The notes under the pieces are model-generated. The model saw nothing but the letters and a program-made list of their open reading frames with translations, had not been told where the DNA came from and searched no databases. A DNA stretch of 64,000 bases from Patescibacteria group bacterium (GTDB lineage: Bacteria; Patescibacteriota; Dojkabacteria; JAKAPS01; JAJZLI01): NCBI GenBank assembly GCA_023380695.1, contig JAMCRT010000030.1, positions 1 to 64,000 on the forward strand, given 5' to 3'. Positions 54,620 to 61,842 of the stretch are shown in pieces. Made by a program: the position numbers and the translations under genes. Positions within the stretch are counted from its first letter, which is position 1, and every line of letters starts with the position of its first letter.

Positions 54620-55144
54620 ATGAAAAATGAAGGTTTCACTCTTATAGAAATACTTTTAGTTATAGTTATAATAGCAATACTTGCATTAGTTGTGTTTTTA
54701 AATATTCAACCACAAGGAAGGATATATGATGCTACAGATAGTACAAATATAAAAGAGATTAAATCTGTTTTATCTGCAGTTGAGATGTACACGGTTGATA
54801 ATAAAGGTAATCCTCCTTCATCTATTCCGTTTATTCCCTCTCCTTTCATTACAAACAATAAAAATTCTTCAGGTTTAGGTTCTGGGTTTAATATTACAAA
54901 TAATTCTACAGGAATTCCTAACTGTACTCAGGCAGGGGCTAACACAAACACATGCTTACCAATAACTAATGCTTTATTTGACTCTCAGATAAAGAAATAT
55001 TTATCTGCTATGCCTTCTGGGCAATTTTATATTGCAAGAAGTTCTGGTGGTTCACAAATTGTTGTGTTTTCATCAAGTATGAAAAAAGGAATAACAATTG
55101 ATAGTAAAGGGTTTGGAGTAGGATTTGATATTTACAGATTTTAA
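54620..55144 (+). CDS. Type IV pilin-like protein
   Basis: MKNEGFTLIEILLVIVIIAILALVVFLNIQPQGRIYDA is a canonical class III leader and N-terminal helix. The 174-residue protein shares the overall plan of its neighbours (C-terminal FYIARSSGGSQIVVFSSSMKKGITIDSKG) but is much more diverged. TATAAA lies 7 nt before the ATG. One Cys pair may form a D-loop. Confidence 0.8.
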   Translation: MKNEGFTLIEILLVIVIIAILALVVFLNIQPQGRIYDATDSTNIKEIKSVLSAVEMYTVDNKGNPPSSIPFIPSPFITNNKNSSGLGSGFNITNNSTGIPNCTQAGANTNTCLPITNALFDSQIKKYLSAMPSGQFYIARSSGGSQIVVFSSSMKKGITIDSKGFGVGFDIYRF

Positions 55145-55159
55145 ATATAAAAGAGTTGT

Positions 55160-55210
55160 TTGACAAAACTGTAAGGTTATTCTAAATTTAATATAATAAA
55201 AAGGAGGTGA
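55160..55210 (+). promoter_or_regulatory. Promoter and Shine-Dalgarno of the major pilin gene
   Basis: TTGACA at 55160-55165, 17-nt spacer, TAAATT at 55183-55188; predicted start of transcription about 55195. AGGAGGTGA at 55202-55210 is the clearest ribosome-binding site noticed in the window. An alternative -10, TATAAT at 55192-55197, would leave almost no leader upstream of the site. Confidence 0.55.
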
Positions 55211-55218
55211 GCTAGAAA

Positions 55219-55755
55219 ATGAAAAAAATAAATAACAAGGGTTTCACCTTAATAGAAATTCTTATAGTAATTGTTATAATAGCTATACTTGCATTAGTTG
55301 TATTTGTTGCAATAAATCCTGTAGGTAGGATTCATGATGCAAACAACTCATCAAGAGTATCTAACATTAAATCAATATTTAATGCTGTGCAGATGTATAC
55401 TTCTGATAATCAAGGATCATATCCAGGTGGGTTGTCTCAACTTTCATCTCCACTTATAACAAGTGCTGCATATGGTTATTCTGTTACCGGATCTACAATT
55501 GGAGTACCTAATTGTGTTTCAGGTTCAGGAACAATACCTAATGCTACAGTTACAGTTTCTTCATCTTGTGTACAACTTACATCAGGATCTACAATATATA
55601 CAGAACTATCTAAATACGTAAGCTCTCTTCCAACAGGGAATTACTATTTAGCTGAAAATAGTGCAGGAAACAAAGTTGTAGTATTTGCAACTGGAATGCA
55701 ACAAGGAGTAACATCCGATACTGCAGGTTATCCAGTAGCTTGGGATTATAACTAA
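55219..55755 (+). CDS. Major type IV pilin candidate
   Basis: 178 residues with a perfect leader MKKINNKGFTLIEILIVIVIIAILALVVFVAINP. Unlike most neighbours it has a strong Shine-Dalgarno (AGGAGGTGA at 55202-55210, 8 nt before the ATG) and a leader of roughly 24 nt after a TTGACA-type promoter, suggesting high expression. A G/C-rich hairpin follows the gene. The Cys pair in PNCVSG...SSSCVQL is shared with the 53979 paralogue. Confidence 0.85.
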   Translation: MKKINNKGFTLIEILIVIVIIAILALVVFVAINPVGRIHDANNSSRVSNIKSIFNAVQMYTSDNQGSYPGGLSQLSSPLITSAAYGYSVTGSTIGVPNCVSGSGTIPNATVTVSSSCVQLTSGSTIYTELSKYVSSLPTGNYYLAENSAGNKVVVFATGMQQGVTSDTAGYPVAWDYN

Positions 55756-55768
55756 GCATATTTAAAGT

Positions 55769-55787
55769 AGAGGGGGTTGACCCCTCT
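55769..55787 (+). terminator. Rho-independent-like terminator after the pilin gene
   Basis: AGAGGGG (55769-55775) and CCCCTCT (55781-55787) form a 7-bp G/C-rich stem with loop GTTGA, followed by CTTTATTTG. The -35 of trxA (TTGACC, 55777-55782) is embedded in the loop and right arm. Confidence 0.65.
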
Positions 55788-55804
55788 CTTTATTTGTATA
55801 TAAT
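55777..55804 (+). promoter_or_regulatory. trxA promoter
   Basis: TTGACC (55777-55782), 16 nt, TATAAT (55799-55804), then 7 nt to the ATG at 55812: leaderless geometry, overlapping the pilin terminator. Confidence 0.6.
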
Positions 55805-55811
55805 ATAAAAT

Positions 55812-56132
55812 ATGTCTAAATTAAAAATAGATTCACAAAATTTCGAAAACGAAGTAATAAATTCAGAAATTCCAGTTATGGTTGATTTTTGGGCAGATTG
55901 GTGTATGCCATGTCATATGTTAGATCCTGTAATAGAGGAAATAGCAAATGAATTTGAAGGTAAAATAAAAGTAGGGGGACTAAATGTTGATGAAAATGGA
56001 GATTTATCTTCAAAATATTCAATCATGAGTATTCCTGCCGTTTTATTTTTCAAAGACGGAAAAGAAGTTTCTCGCCTTATTGGTGTTAGAGGAAAGGAAG
56101 ATTTTACAGCAGAAATAGATAAAATTACTTAA
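55812..56132 (+). CDS. trxA: Thioredoxin with CMPC active site
   Basis: 106 residues, full thioredoxin fold: VMVDFWADWCMPCHMLDPVIEEIA, VDENGDLSSKYSIMSIPAVLFFKDGKEV with the cis-Pro (SIPA). The usual CGPC is CMPC, followed by His in place of Lys/Arg, which should change redox potential. No signal peptide, so cytoplasmic. Followed after 3 nt by trmD. Confidence 0.88.
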   Translation: MSKLKIDSQNFENEVINSEIPVMVDFWADWCMPCHMLDPVIEEIANEFEGKIKVGGLNVDENGDLSSKYSIMSIPAVLFFKDGKEVSRLIGVRGKEDFTAEIDKIT

Positions 56133-56135
56133 ATT

Positions 56136-56789
56136 GTGAATTTAAATATATTTACTTTATATCCAGACTATTTTATATCTCCTTTTAACTTTGGAATTCT
56201 TAAAAAAGCTTTATCAGAAAAGTTGGTAAATATAAACGTAATAAACTTGAGAGAGTTTGCCTATGATAAAAGGGGGTCTGTTGATGATACTCCTTATGGA
56301 GGGGGAGCAGGAATGGTTTTAAGGGTAGATGTTTTACATAGAGCTCTTGAAAGTGTTAAATCGAAAAATGGGTTTTCTATTATGCTGTCTCCCGCAGGGA
56401 AAAGATATAATCAAAAAATTGCAAGGAAACTTTCAGTGAAAAAAGAAATAAATATTTTTTCAGGGAGGTTTGAGGGTTTTGATGAAAGATTTCTAAATTT
56501 TGTTGATATGGAATTATCTTTAGGAGACTTTGTTCTATCAGGAGGAGAGAGTGCTTCCCTTGTTGTTATAGATTCAGTTGTTCGTCTTATTCCTGGAGTT
56601 TTGGGAAATGAGAAATCTTTAGATACAGAATCTTTTTCTTTGGGAGGTTTATTAGAATATCCGCAATATACAAAACCAAAAGATTTTATGGGATTTGGTG
56701 TTCCAGAGGTACTTTTAAGTGGAGATCATAAGAAAATAGATATATGGAGAAAAGAGAAGAGCCTACAAAAAACCAAAAAGAGAGTTTAA
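56136..56789 (+). CDS. trmD: tRNA (guanine37-N1)-methyltransferase
   Basis: Trefoil-knot SPOUT enzyme. Motifs: NIFTLYPDYF, DDTPYGGGAGMVLR, LSPAGKRYNQ, SGRFEGFDERF and LSLGDFVLSGGESASLVVIDSVVRLIPGVLG. The start is GTG at 56136. At 217 residues the C-terminal domain is shortened relative to E. coli (255). Operon with trxA. Confidence 0.93.
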   Translation: MNLNIFTLYPDYFISPFNFGILKKALSEKLVNINVINLREFAYDKRGSVDDTPYGGGAGMVLRVDVLHRALESVKSKNGFSIMLSPAGKRYNQKIARKLSVKKEINIFSGRFEGFDERFLNFVDMELSLGDFVLSGGESASLVVIDSVVRLIPGVLGNEKSLDTESFSLGGLLEYPQYTKPKDFMGFGVPEVLLSGDHKKIDIWRKEKSLQKTKKRV

Positions 56790-56837
56790 AGATATATGGC
56801 TATTGATAGTTTGTATTGATTGATATATATTTAAAAT

Positions 56838-58415
56838 ATGATAAAAAGATTTATATATTTTGTTTATTTAAAACTTCAGTTAAAGTTTCTAAAATTTAAA
56901 GTTTTGAAAAAAAGACTTGGGGCATATAAAGAGGATGCAGTATCTTTAATCGAGAGTAATTCCCACTCAGATTTAAGAGCTAAAAGCTCTATAAGTATAA
57001 AAAATATGTTCTATATTCTTATTGTATTTTTTGCTCTAACTACAGGGGTTGTTTTTGCAAGCTCAGGGAGTTCAAATTTAAATCAATGTGCTCCAGTTAA
57101 CGGGTCAGGATTGTCTGTTTGGAATTCTTGTGGTTTTACCCCGTCAATTTTTCAATCAATGTCAATTTCAATACTTGGAAACTATACTCAATATCAAAAT
57201 TTACTAGGTTGTGGAAGTAATCAAAAGTGTGTTAATTCATTTCATTACACAGGAGGATATGGGGCACTAGGAGATACAACAGCACTTATGGGGTATATGT
57301 ATACAGAGCATCCTGCATCAGGTGTTGGGTATTTTGCATACCTAGGACAAAAAGCAGGCTTTATAAACAATACCTATGCTGCGGGTACTTCTCAGGTTAC
57401 TTCAGAGCCTGTATATGGATTTTCTTTTCTTTCCCCAATAGAACATCTTTGGGCATTTTCTAGAGATATAGCATACTTACTTCTAGTTATAGTTATTATT
57501 GCAACAGGTCTTCTTATTATTATTGGGGGGAAAGTAGGGCAGTCTCAAATTCCAATAACGTTTATGAGTGCACTTCCAAATATTGTTGCAGCAGTAATAT
57601 TGATAGAATTTAGTTATGCACTAGGGGGTTTTATGATAGATATAATGAATATTTTACTAGTACTTATTTTTAATATATTTAGCTCGGGACTTCAGCATCT
57701 TGGGAACACAGGTTTTCCTTCTGCATTTAGTAGTAATTCATATATTTTTCATGTATTTGGAAGCTTACCTGGCGCCATTAGTGGTGGATTACAGTCAGCA
57801 AGATTAAATAAACTTGTTACGAGTGGAGGCTTGTTAGGGGGACTGTTAAACTCATTAGGTAATCTTGCTTCGAACAAGACATTTTCTGGGATTATAGCTT
57901 TTTTAATAGCTATAATCCTATTATTTACAGCCTTAAAAATATTTATTTTACTTATGAAATCTTACTTGCAACTGTTATTCTTGCCGATAGCTGCACCTTT
58001 TATGTTTCTTTTTGGGGCATTTCCAGGACAGGGAAAAATGATAGGTAAGTTTTTTATGGGTATGGCTAAAGCAGTTTTAACATTTGTTATTGTATATGTT
58101 GTGTTTCTTTTAATTTACTATTTACAACATGGAAACAATGGAAGTCCTTTGTCATTTGGAAATGGAGCAAATGTACCTTTGTTAGGATTTTCATATTTTA
58201 CAAGTAATGGAGGAACAGAGGTGGTTTCTGTATTTATCTCTATTGCTTTGTTTGTCTGGATTCCAAAGATTGTAGCTGATATGACAAAGGCATTTGGATA
58301 TGATCTTGGTGCATATGGTACAGAACTTAAAAAGGGATTTTCAGACCCATACTCAAGGCTTACTAATTGGTATAAAAGAGGGAGAGGTTCTCTGTCTTCC
58401 AGAGGTAATGCCTGA
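56838..58415 (+). CDS. VirB6-like polytopic membrane protein
   Basis: 525 residues. A cytoplasmic N-terminus of about 50 residues precedes a first helix. An exported Cys-containing domain (CAPVNGS, NSCGFTPS, LGCGSNQKC) follows, then six to seven helices (residues about 215-475) with LMKSYLQLLFLPIAAPFMFLFGAFPGQ, the usual VirB6/TrbL-like core. The C-terminus is basic and cytoplasmic. It is the first gene of the cluster to the window end and would form the secretion channel with the PrgI/VirB4 set at 3-7.5 kb. Confidence 0.7.
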   Translation: MIKRFIYFVYLKLQLKFLKFKVLKKRLGAYKEDAVSLIESNSHSDLRAKSSISIKNMFYILIVFFALTTGVVFASSGSSNLNQCAPVNGSGLSVWNSCGFTPSIFQSMSISILGNYTQYQNLLGCGSNQKCVNSFHYTGGYGALGDTTALMGYMYTEHPASGVGYFAYLGQKAGFINNTYAAGTSQVTSEPVYGFSFLSPIEHLWAFSRDIAYLLLVIVIIATGLLIIIGGKVGQSQIPITFMSALPNIVAAVILIEFSYALGGFMIDIMNILLVLIFNIFSSGLQHLGNTGFPSAFSSNSYIFHVFGSLPGAISGGLQSARLNKLVTSGGLLGGLLNSLGNLASNKTFSGIIAFLIAIILLFTALKIFILLMKSYLQLLFLPIAAPFMFLFGAFPGQGKMIGKFFMGMAKAVLTFVIVYVVFLLIYYLQHGNNGSPLSFGNGANVPLLGFSYFTSNGGTEVVSVFISIALFVWIPKIVADMTKAFGYDLGAYGTELKKGFSDPYSRLTNWYKRGRGSLSSRGNA

Positions 58416-58429
58416 TTGTATATTTTATT

Positions 58430-59086
58430 ATGAATCTTAGAGCATATTATTATCAAAAATATGGAAATGAATTTGATGTATTTGCCCATTTTATAAATAC
58501 AAATGGACTAGAAAGTGACTTTTTGGAGCTGTTTGAAGTATCAAGAGATTATTTGAAAGATAGCCTAGATTTTGTTTTGTATGATTATTTTTTTTCAGCA
58601 ATAGATTTTTTTTATTCAAATAGTTCTGATATAAAATATGATTTTCTTTTCTTTAAAAAAATAATAGATGAGAAGTTTATTGAGTTTTGTATGTCAGATG
58701 AAGGGAAAGAGATAATTGATGAGACACATCTATATTTTGGAGGGAAGAGTATAGATATATTCGATGTTATTTATAATAGTAGAGAACATTTTGAAAATTC
58801 CGATTATCCTTCTGTTGTTACAAATCTAGAATATTTCAAATTTCTAGATAAATATTCAGATATAAAATATATAAAGGAGGTAAAAATTCTATCAATGCTT
58901 AGAACATTTATTGACAATGGGGGTTTTGGTGGAGAATTTTTCTCTCCATTTAGCAAAGATATGCAAAAATATACAGACATTATTATAAATGGAGATTTTA
59001 GAGAAATGGATCAAAGAGTTTTCAGAAGTAATATTGAAGAATTTAGAGGAATTTTAGAAATAGAAGATATAGGGGTATATGAATAA
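58430..59086 (+). CDS. Hypothetical soluble protein in the VirB6-like operon
   Basis: 218 residues, acidic, rich in Phe, Tyr and Asp (EFDVFAHFINTNGLESDFLELF), no signal peptide or helix for the membrane. It overlaps the giant membrane gene by 1 nt and lies 14 nt after the VirB6-like gene. No family recognised. Possibly a cytoplasmic partner of the apparatus. Confidence 0.55.
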   Translation: MNLRAYYYQKYGNEFDVFAHFINTNGLESDFLELFEVSRDYLKDSLDFVLYDYFFSAIDFFYSNSSDIKYDFLFFKKIIDEKFIEFCMSDEGKEIIDETHLYFGGKSIDIFDVIYNSREHFENSDYPSVVTNLEYFKFLDKYSDIKYIKEVKILSMLRTFIDNGGFGGEFFSPFSKDMQKYTDIIINGDFREMDQRVFRSNIEEFRGILEIEDIGVYE

Positions 59087-61812
59087 TGGATATAAATACT
59101 GCGGTTAGCACATATTGTGACCAATACTATACAAAAGAAGCTCTTTTTAGACTTTTGCGTACTAATAAAATAGATCCTGGTAATATAACAATTTCTGATG
59201 ACGAGTTAAATATACTAGTCTCTACAGATCAATATGCAAGATTTGTTACACTGCAAATTGCAGAAAATCTTAAAGCAAGATTTACTGCAAATAAAAGTAC
59301 TGTATATAGACAGAGATATCTTAACAATGAGGCAGATTTGCTTTCTAAGGCTATAGCCCCATTTATTGCATCAAGCTATATTCCAGATGAAAGAAGGGAA
59401 GGTAGAGTAACTGGCATTAACGGCGTACATACAAATCTTAGGGCAAGAGGAAAGATGCTGGAGACTGCAATTGACTATTGCCTTACAGTGTATCATGAAC
59501 ATGGGTATATGCCTCAATTAGATCAAACTTTGAAGCCTGTAGGAGCTATTCTTCCATCTGGATTTTCTAGAACCGGGAGTATTGATATAAGAGGGGGGAA
59601 CGTTGACTCTGTTTCTTTACAAGATTTGCATTCTGTAATAAAGGAAGTCGCATGGAATGCTGGAATAAGGGCTGGAGTAAAAAGTCTTACAAAAAAACAA
59701 AAAATAGCAAGATTACAGTCTAAGTATGGAATATCTTCTGATGAGGCAGAAAGAATTTATGAAAAATTTTTGGAAGAGTTTAGTTATATAAATATACTTC
59801 AAAAAGATAATGGGAAAAGTTATGAGAGACCTTTACTTGAAAGACACGGAATCTACCCAAGACTATATCTTTGGCAATATATATTAAATGATACTAGGGC
59901 AAAAAGAAAGGGGTCTCTGTTAGATATTCCACATACATGGAGAATGGCAGCAAAAATAGGGTTTACTTCTGCTATATCCTCTGGTCGTTGGGGAAATGTG
60001 AGAGACGCAAGTGCATATAGAGACACAATTTTTGGAAAGATTTTCGAACACAAAAAAATTGAATATATGGGAGCTGTGATGAGTTTTGTTGCCAAAGAAG
60101 AGGAAAGAACTCTTCCACTAGTTGTAAGTAGAGAGCGTAAAAGAGCTCTTAAAGGAAGAAGGTTGTGGGGTGCTGATAAAACTAACCCATATTTATATTC
60201 CGACTATATTGACTCTCAAGTTTTCATTAAAGCAAATAGTAAAAAGATTTCTGATAGATTAGAAGAAACGGTGTCTGAGAGAAATTCTGTATTAAAATGG
60301 TTTCAGAAAACAAAAAATGCAAAAGCAATAAAGGCATATAAAAAGCCTCCTAGTAAGAAAAGTAAAAAAAGAAGAGGATTAAATTTTTTAGATTTAATTT
60401 TGGCTGTTCCTGCATTAGTTATAGATGCAATAACTTTTCTTGCTACAGATGCTGCTTTAGCTGGAGTAAGTGTTTTAGGCAAATTAGGAATTGTTAGTGA
60501 AGATAGTTTTTTAAGAACTATTTTTTCAGGAAATATGGAAGGAGGATTGTGGGATAAAATTCTTCTTTCATGGGATGGAATGAAATTTACATTTTCTGGG
60601 CTTAAATTTGTATTAAAAGATTCAATTGTGGGGGCAATACCTGGGGCTATAGTGGCAGTTCTTTCAGGGAGTCCATTGCTTGGTGGAATTGTATCTTTTA
60701 CAATGTTTGCTCCAAAATTCTTTGGAGACTTTACACAAATGTTTGCAATGTCAGGGCCTGCAGGTGATATAGTTACAAAAATTGTAGAGGATTTTGGAGA
60801 AAAAAGTCTTTCAGGTGGAGAGATTTTGGTAAAATCACTTGGTTCTGGGGTATATATTGGGGCCCCTTTATTTATACTGTCTGCACTTTTTGGCCTTCCT
60901 ATAGGAACTGCAGCTCTTATTACTGTGGGGGTTGTTGGGGTAAGGGCAGCAGATCTTGCTATCTTTGAGAAAGTTTTAAGTCCAAGATTTATCGACGCAG
61001 GTGCCATAGATGCATCTACCGCTCAGGAGGTTTTATTTAAATCAAAATATCTTCTTAATTTTGGTACTCCTAGTCTTGGACTAGTAATTGCAGGTGCCGT
61101 GACAGGGAATATACCTTTATTAATTTTAGGTGGTGCAGGGTTTACAACATCTGCAGTTTCAGATTTCTTTAGAAATTCTTTGTTTGACAGTATGTCTATT
61201 AAAAGTGGGACAGATTTAGTTTCTTCTATACATGGAGTTACAACATTTACGTTGGGTCCAGCAATAATAGGTGGAGCCATAGGCGGTCCAGTGGGAGCAG
61301 TAATAGGAGGAGCTATAGGAGGGGTTACTGGTATTAGCTTTACTCTATTAAAGCATACGGTTTCAGATATAGCTATAGATCCAAGAATGCGGGTATTTGC
61401 AGAAGATGAGAGCAAAATGATAGAGGCTCAAAGAAAACTTATTTCATTTAATAGAAATTCTTTTACTACTGATGCCGAGAGAGGTATTTTAAGAAACTTT
61501 GATCCACGAACAGGAGTAGACGGGAATATTGACAGTTTATTGAGAAGTAAAGGATATGATTTTAAAATACAGGATTTGAGAGATTGGGGATTAAATGATG
61601 CTGATATTGAAAGGTTGTTTAGAGGTAGGGCTACTTTCTCAGGGACAGTTATAGGGGTGAAAAATTTTAACTTTGAACTGAAATCATTAAAGGAGAATGT
61701 AGAAGCAGTAAGGGGAGAATTTTTAAGGGATTTTGTTAATGAAGATAAACTTGCAACGGATTTGGGAAAGGGAACTTCAGCTACAGCTCCCATATATTCA
61801 ATTTTTTTGTAA
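59086..61812 (+). CDS. Giant membrane protein, 5' part, ended by an in-frame stop
   Basis: 908 codons. The first 400 residues are soluble. From about 430 there are many Gly/Ala-rich hydrophobic segments (GGPVGAVIGGAIGGVTGIS and others), the look of large VirB6/TrbL-associated proteins of Patescibacteria. Reading ends as LGKGTSATAPIYSIFL and TAA at 61810-61812. The same frame continues immediately (REIPGYRDLKLGDAGNVNEL...) for 571 more codons. The final nine codons and the first base of the stop are a perfect inverted copy of 60050-60077. The native gene was therefore most likely one reading frame of about 1480 codons to 63525. Confidence 0.7.
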   Translation: MDINTAVSTYCDQYYTKEALFRLLRTNKIDPGNITISDDELNILVSTDQYARFVTLQIAENLKARFTANKSTVYRQRYLNNEADLLSKAIAPFIASSYIPDERREGRVTGINGVHTNLRARGKMLETAIDYCLTVYHEHGYMPQLDQTLKPVGAILPSGFSRTGSIDIRGGNVDSVSLQDLHSVIKEVAWNAGIRAGVKSLTKKQKIARLQSKYGISSDEAERIYEKFLEEFSYINILQKDNGKSYERPLLERHGIYPRLYLWQYILNDTRAKRKGSLLDIPHTWRMAAKIGFTSAISSGRWGNVRDASAYRDTIFGKIFEHKKIEYMGAVMSFVAKEEERTLPLVVSRERKRALKGRRLWGADKTNPYLYSDYIDSQVFIKANSKKISDRLEETVSERNSVLKWFQKTKNAKAIKAYKKPPSKKSKKRRGLNFLDLILAVPALVIDAITFLATDAALAGVSVLGKLGIVSEDSFLRTIFSGNMEGGLWDKILLSWDGMKFTFSGLKFVLKDSIVGAIPGAIVAVLSGSPLLGGIVSFTMFAPKFFGDFTQMFAMSGPAGDIVTKIVEDFGEKSLSGGEILVKSLGSGVYIGAPLFILSALFGLPIGTAALITVGVVGVRAADLAIFEKVLSPRFIDAGAIDASTAQEVLFKSKYLLNFGTPSLGLVIAGAVTGNIPLLILGGAGFTTSAVSDFFRNSLFDSMSIKSGTDLVSSIHGVTTFTLGPAIIGGAIGGPVGAVIGGAIGGVTGISFTLLKHTVSDIAIDPRMRVFAEDESKMIEAQRKLISFNRNSFTTDAERGILRNFDPRTGVDGNIDSLLRSKGYDFKIQDLRDWGLNDADIERLFRGRATFSGTVIGVKNFNFELKSLKENVEAVRGEFLRDFVNEDKLATDLGKGTSATAPIYSIFL
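60050..60077 (+). repeat. 28-nt inverted repeat, left arm
   Basis: Exact reverse complement of 61783-61810. It lies in a coherent part of the giant gene (HKKIEYMGAVMSF). Confidence 0.9.
61783..61810 (-). repeat. 28-nt inverted repeat, right arm
   Basis: Reverse complement of 60050-60077, 1705 nt away. Its last base plus the next two give the TAA that interrupts the giant gene. Confidence 0.9.
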
Positions 61813-61842
61813 AGAGAAATTCCAGGATACAGAGACTTAAAG

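Noticed and set aside
60303..61007. Long minus-strand open frame (234 codons) and a further one at 61428-62189
   Set aside because: Both are antisense to the giant membrane gene. The plus strand has coherent Gly-rich membrane segments, whereas the minus frames show Pro/Ser/Ile-rich shadow composition.
60050..61810. Phase-variable invertible segment between the 28-nt arms
   Set aside because: Flipping the segment leaves the stop at the right arm and puts the antisense of a coherent coding region in frame. No recombinase gene is nearby. Not excluded as an intermediate, but not the simplest reading.
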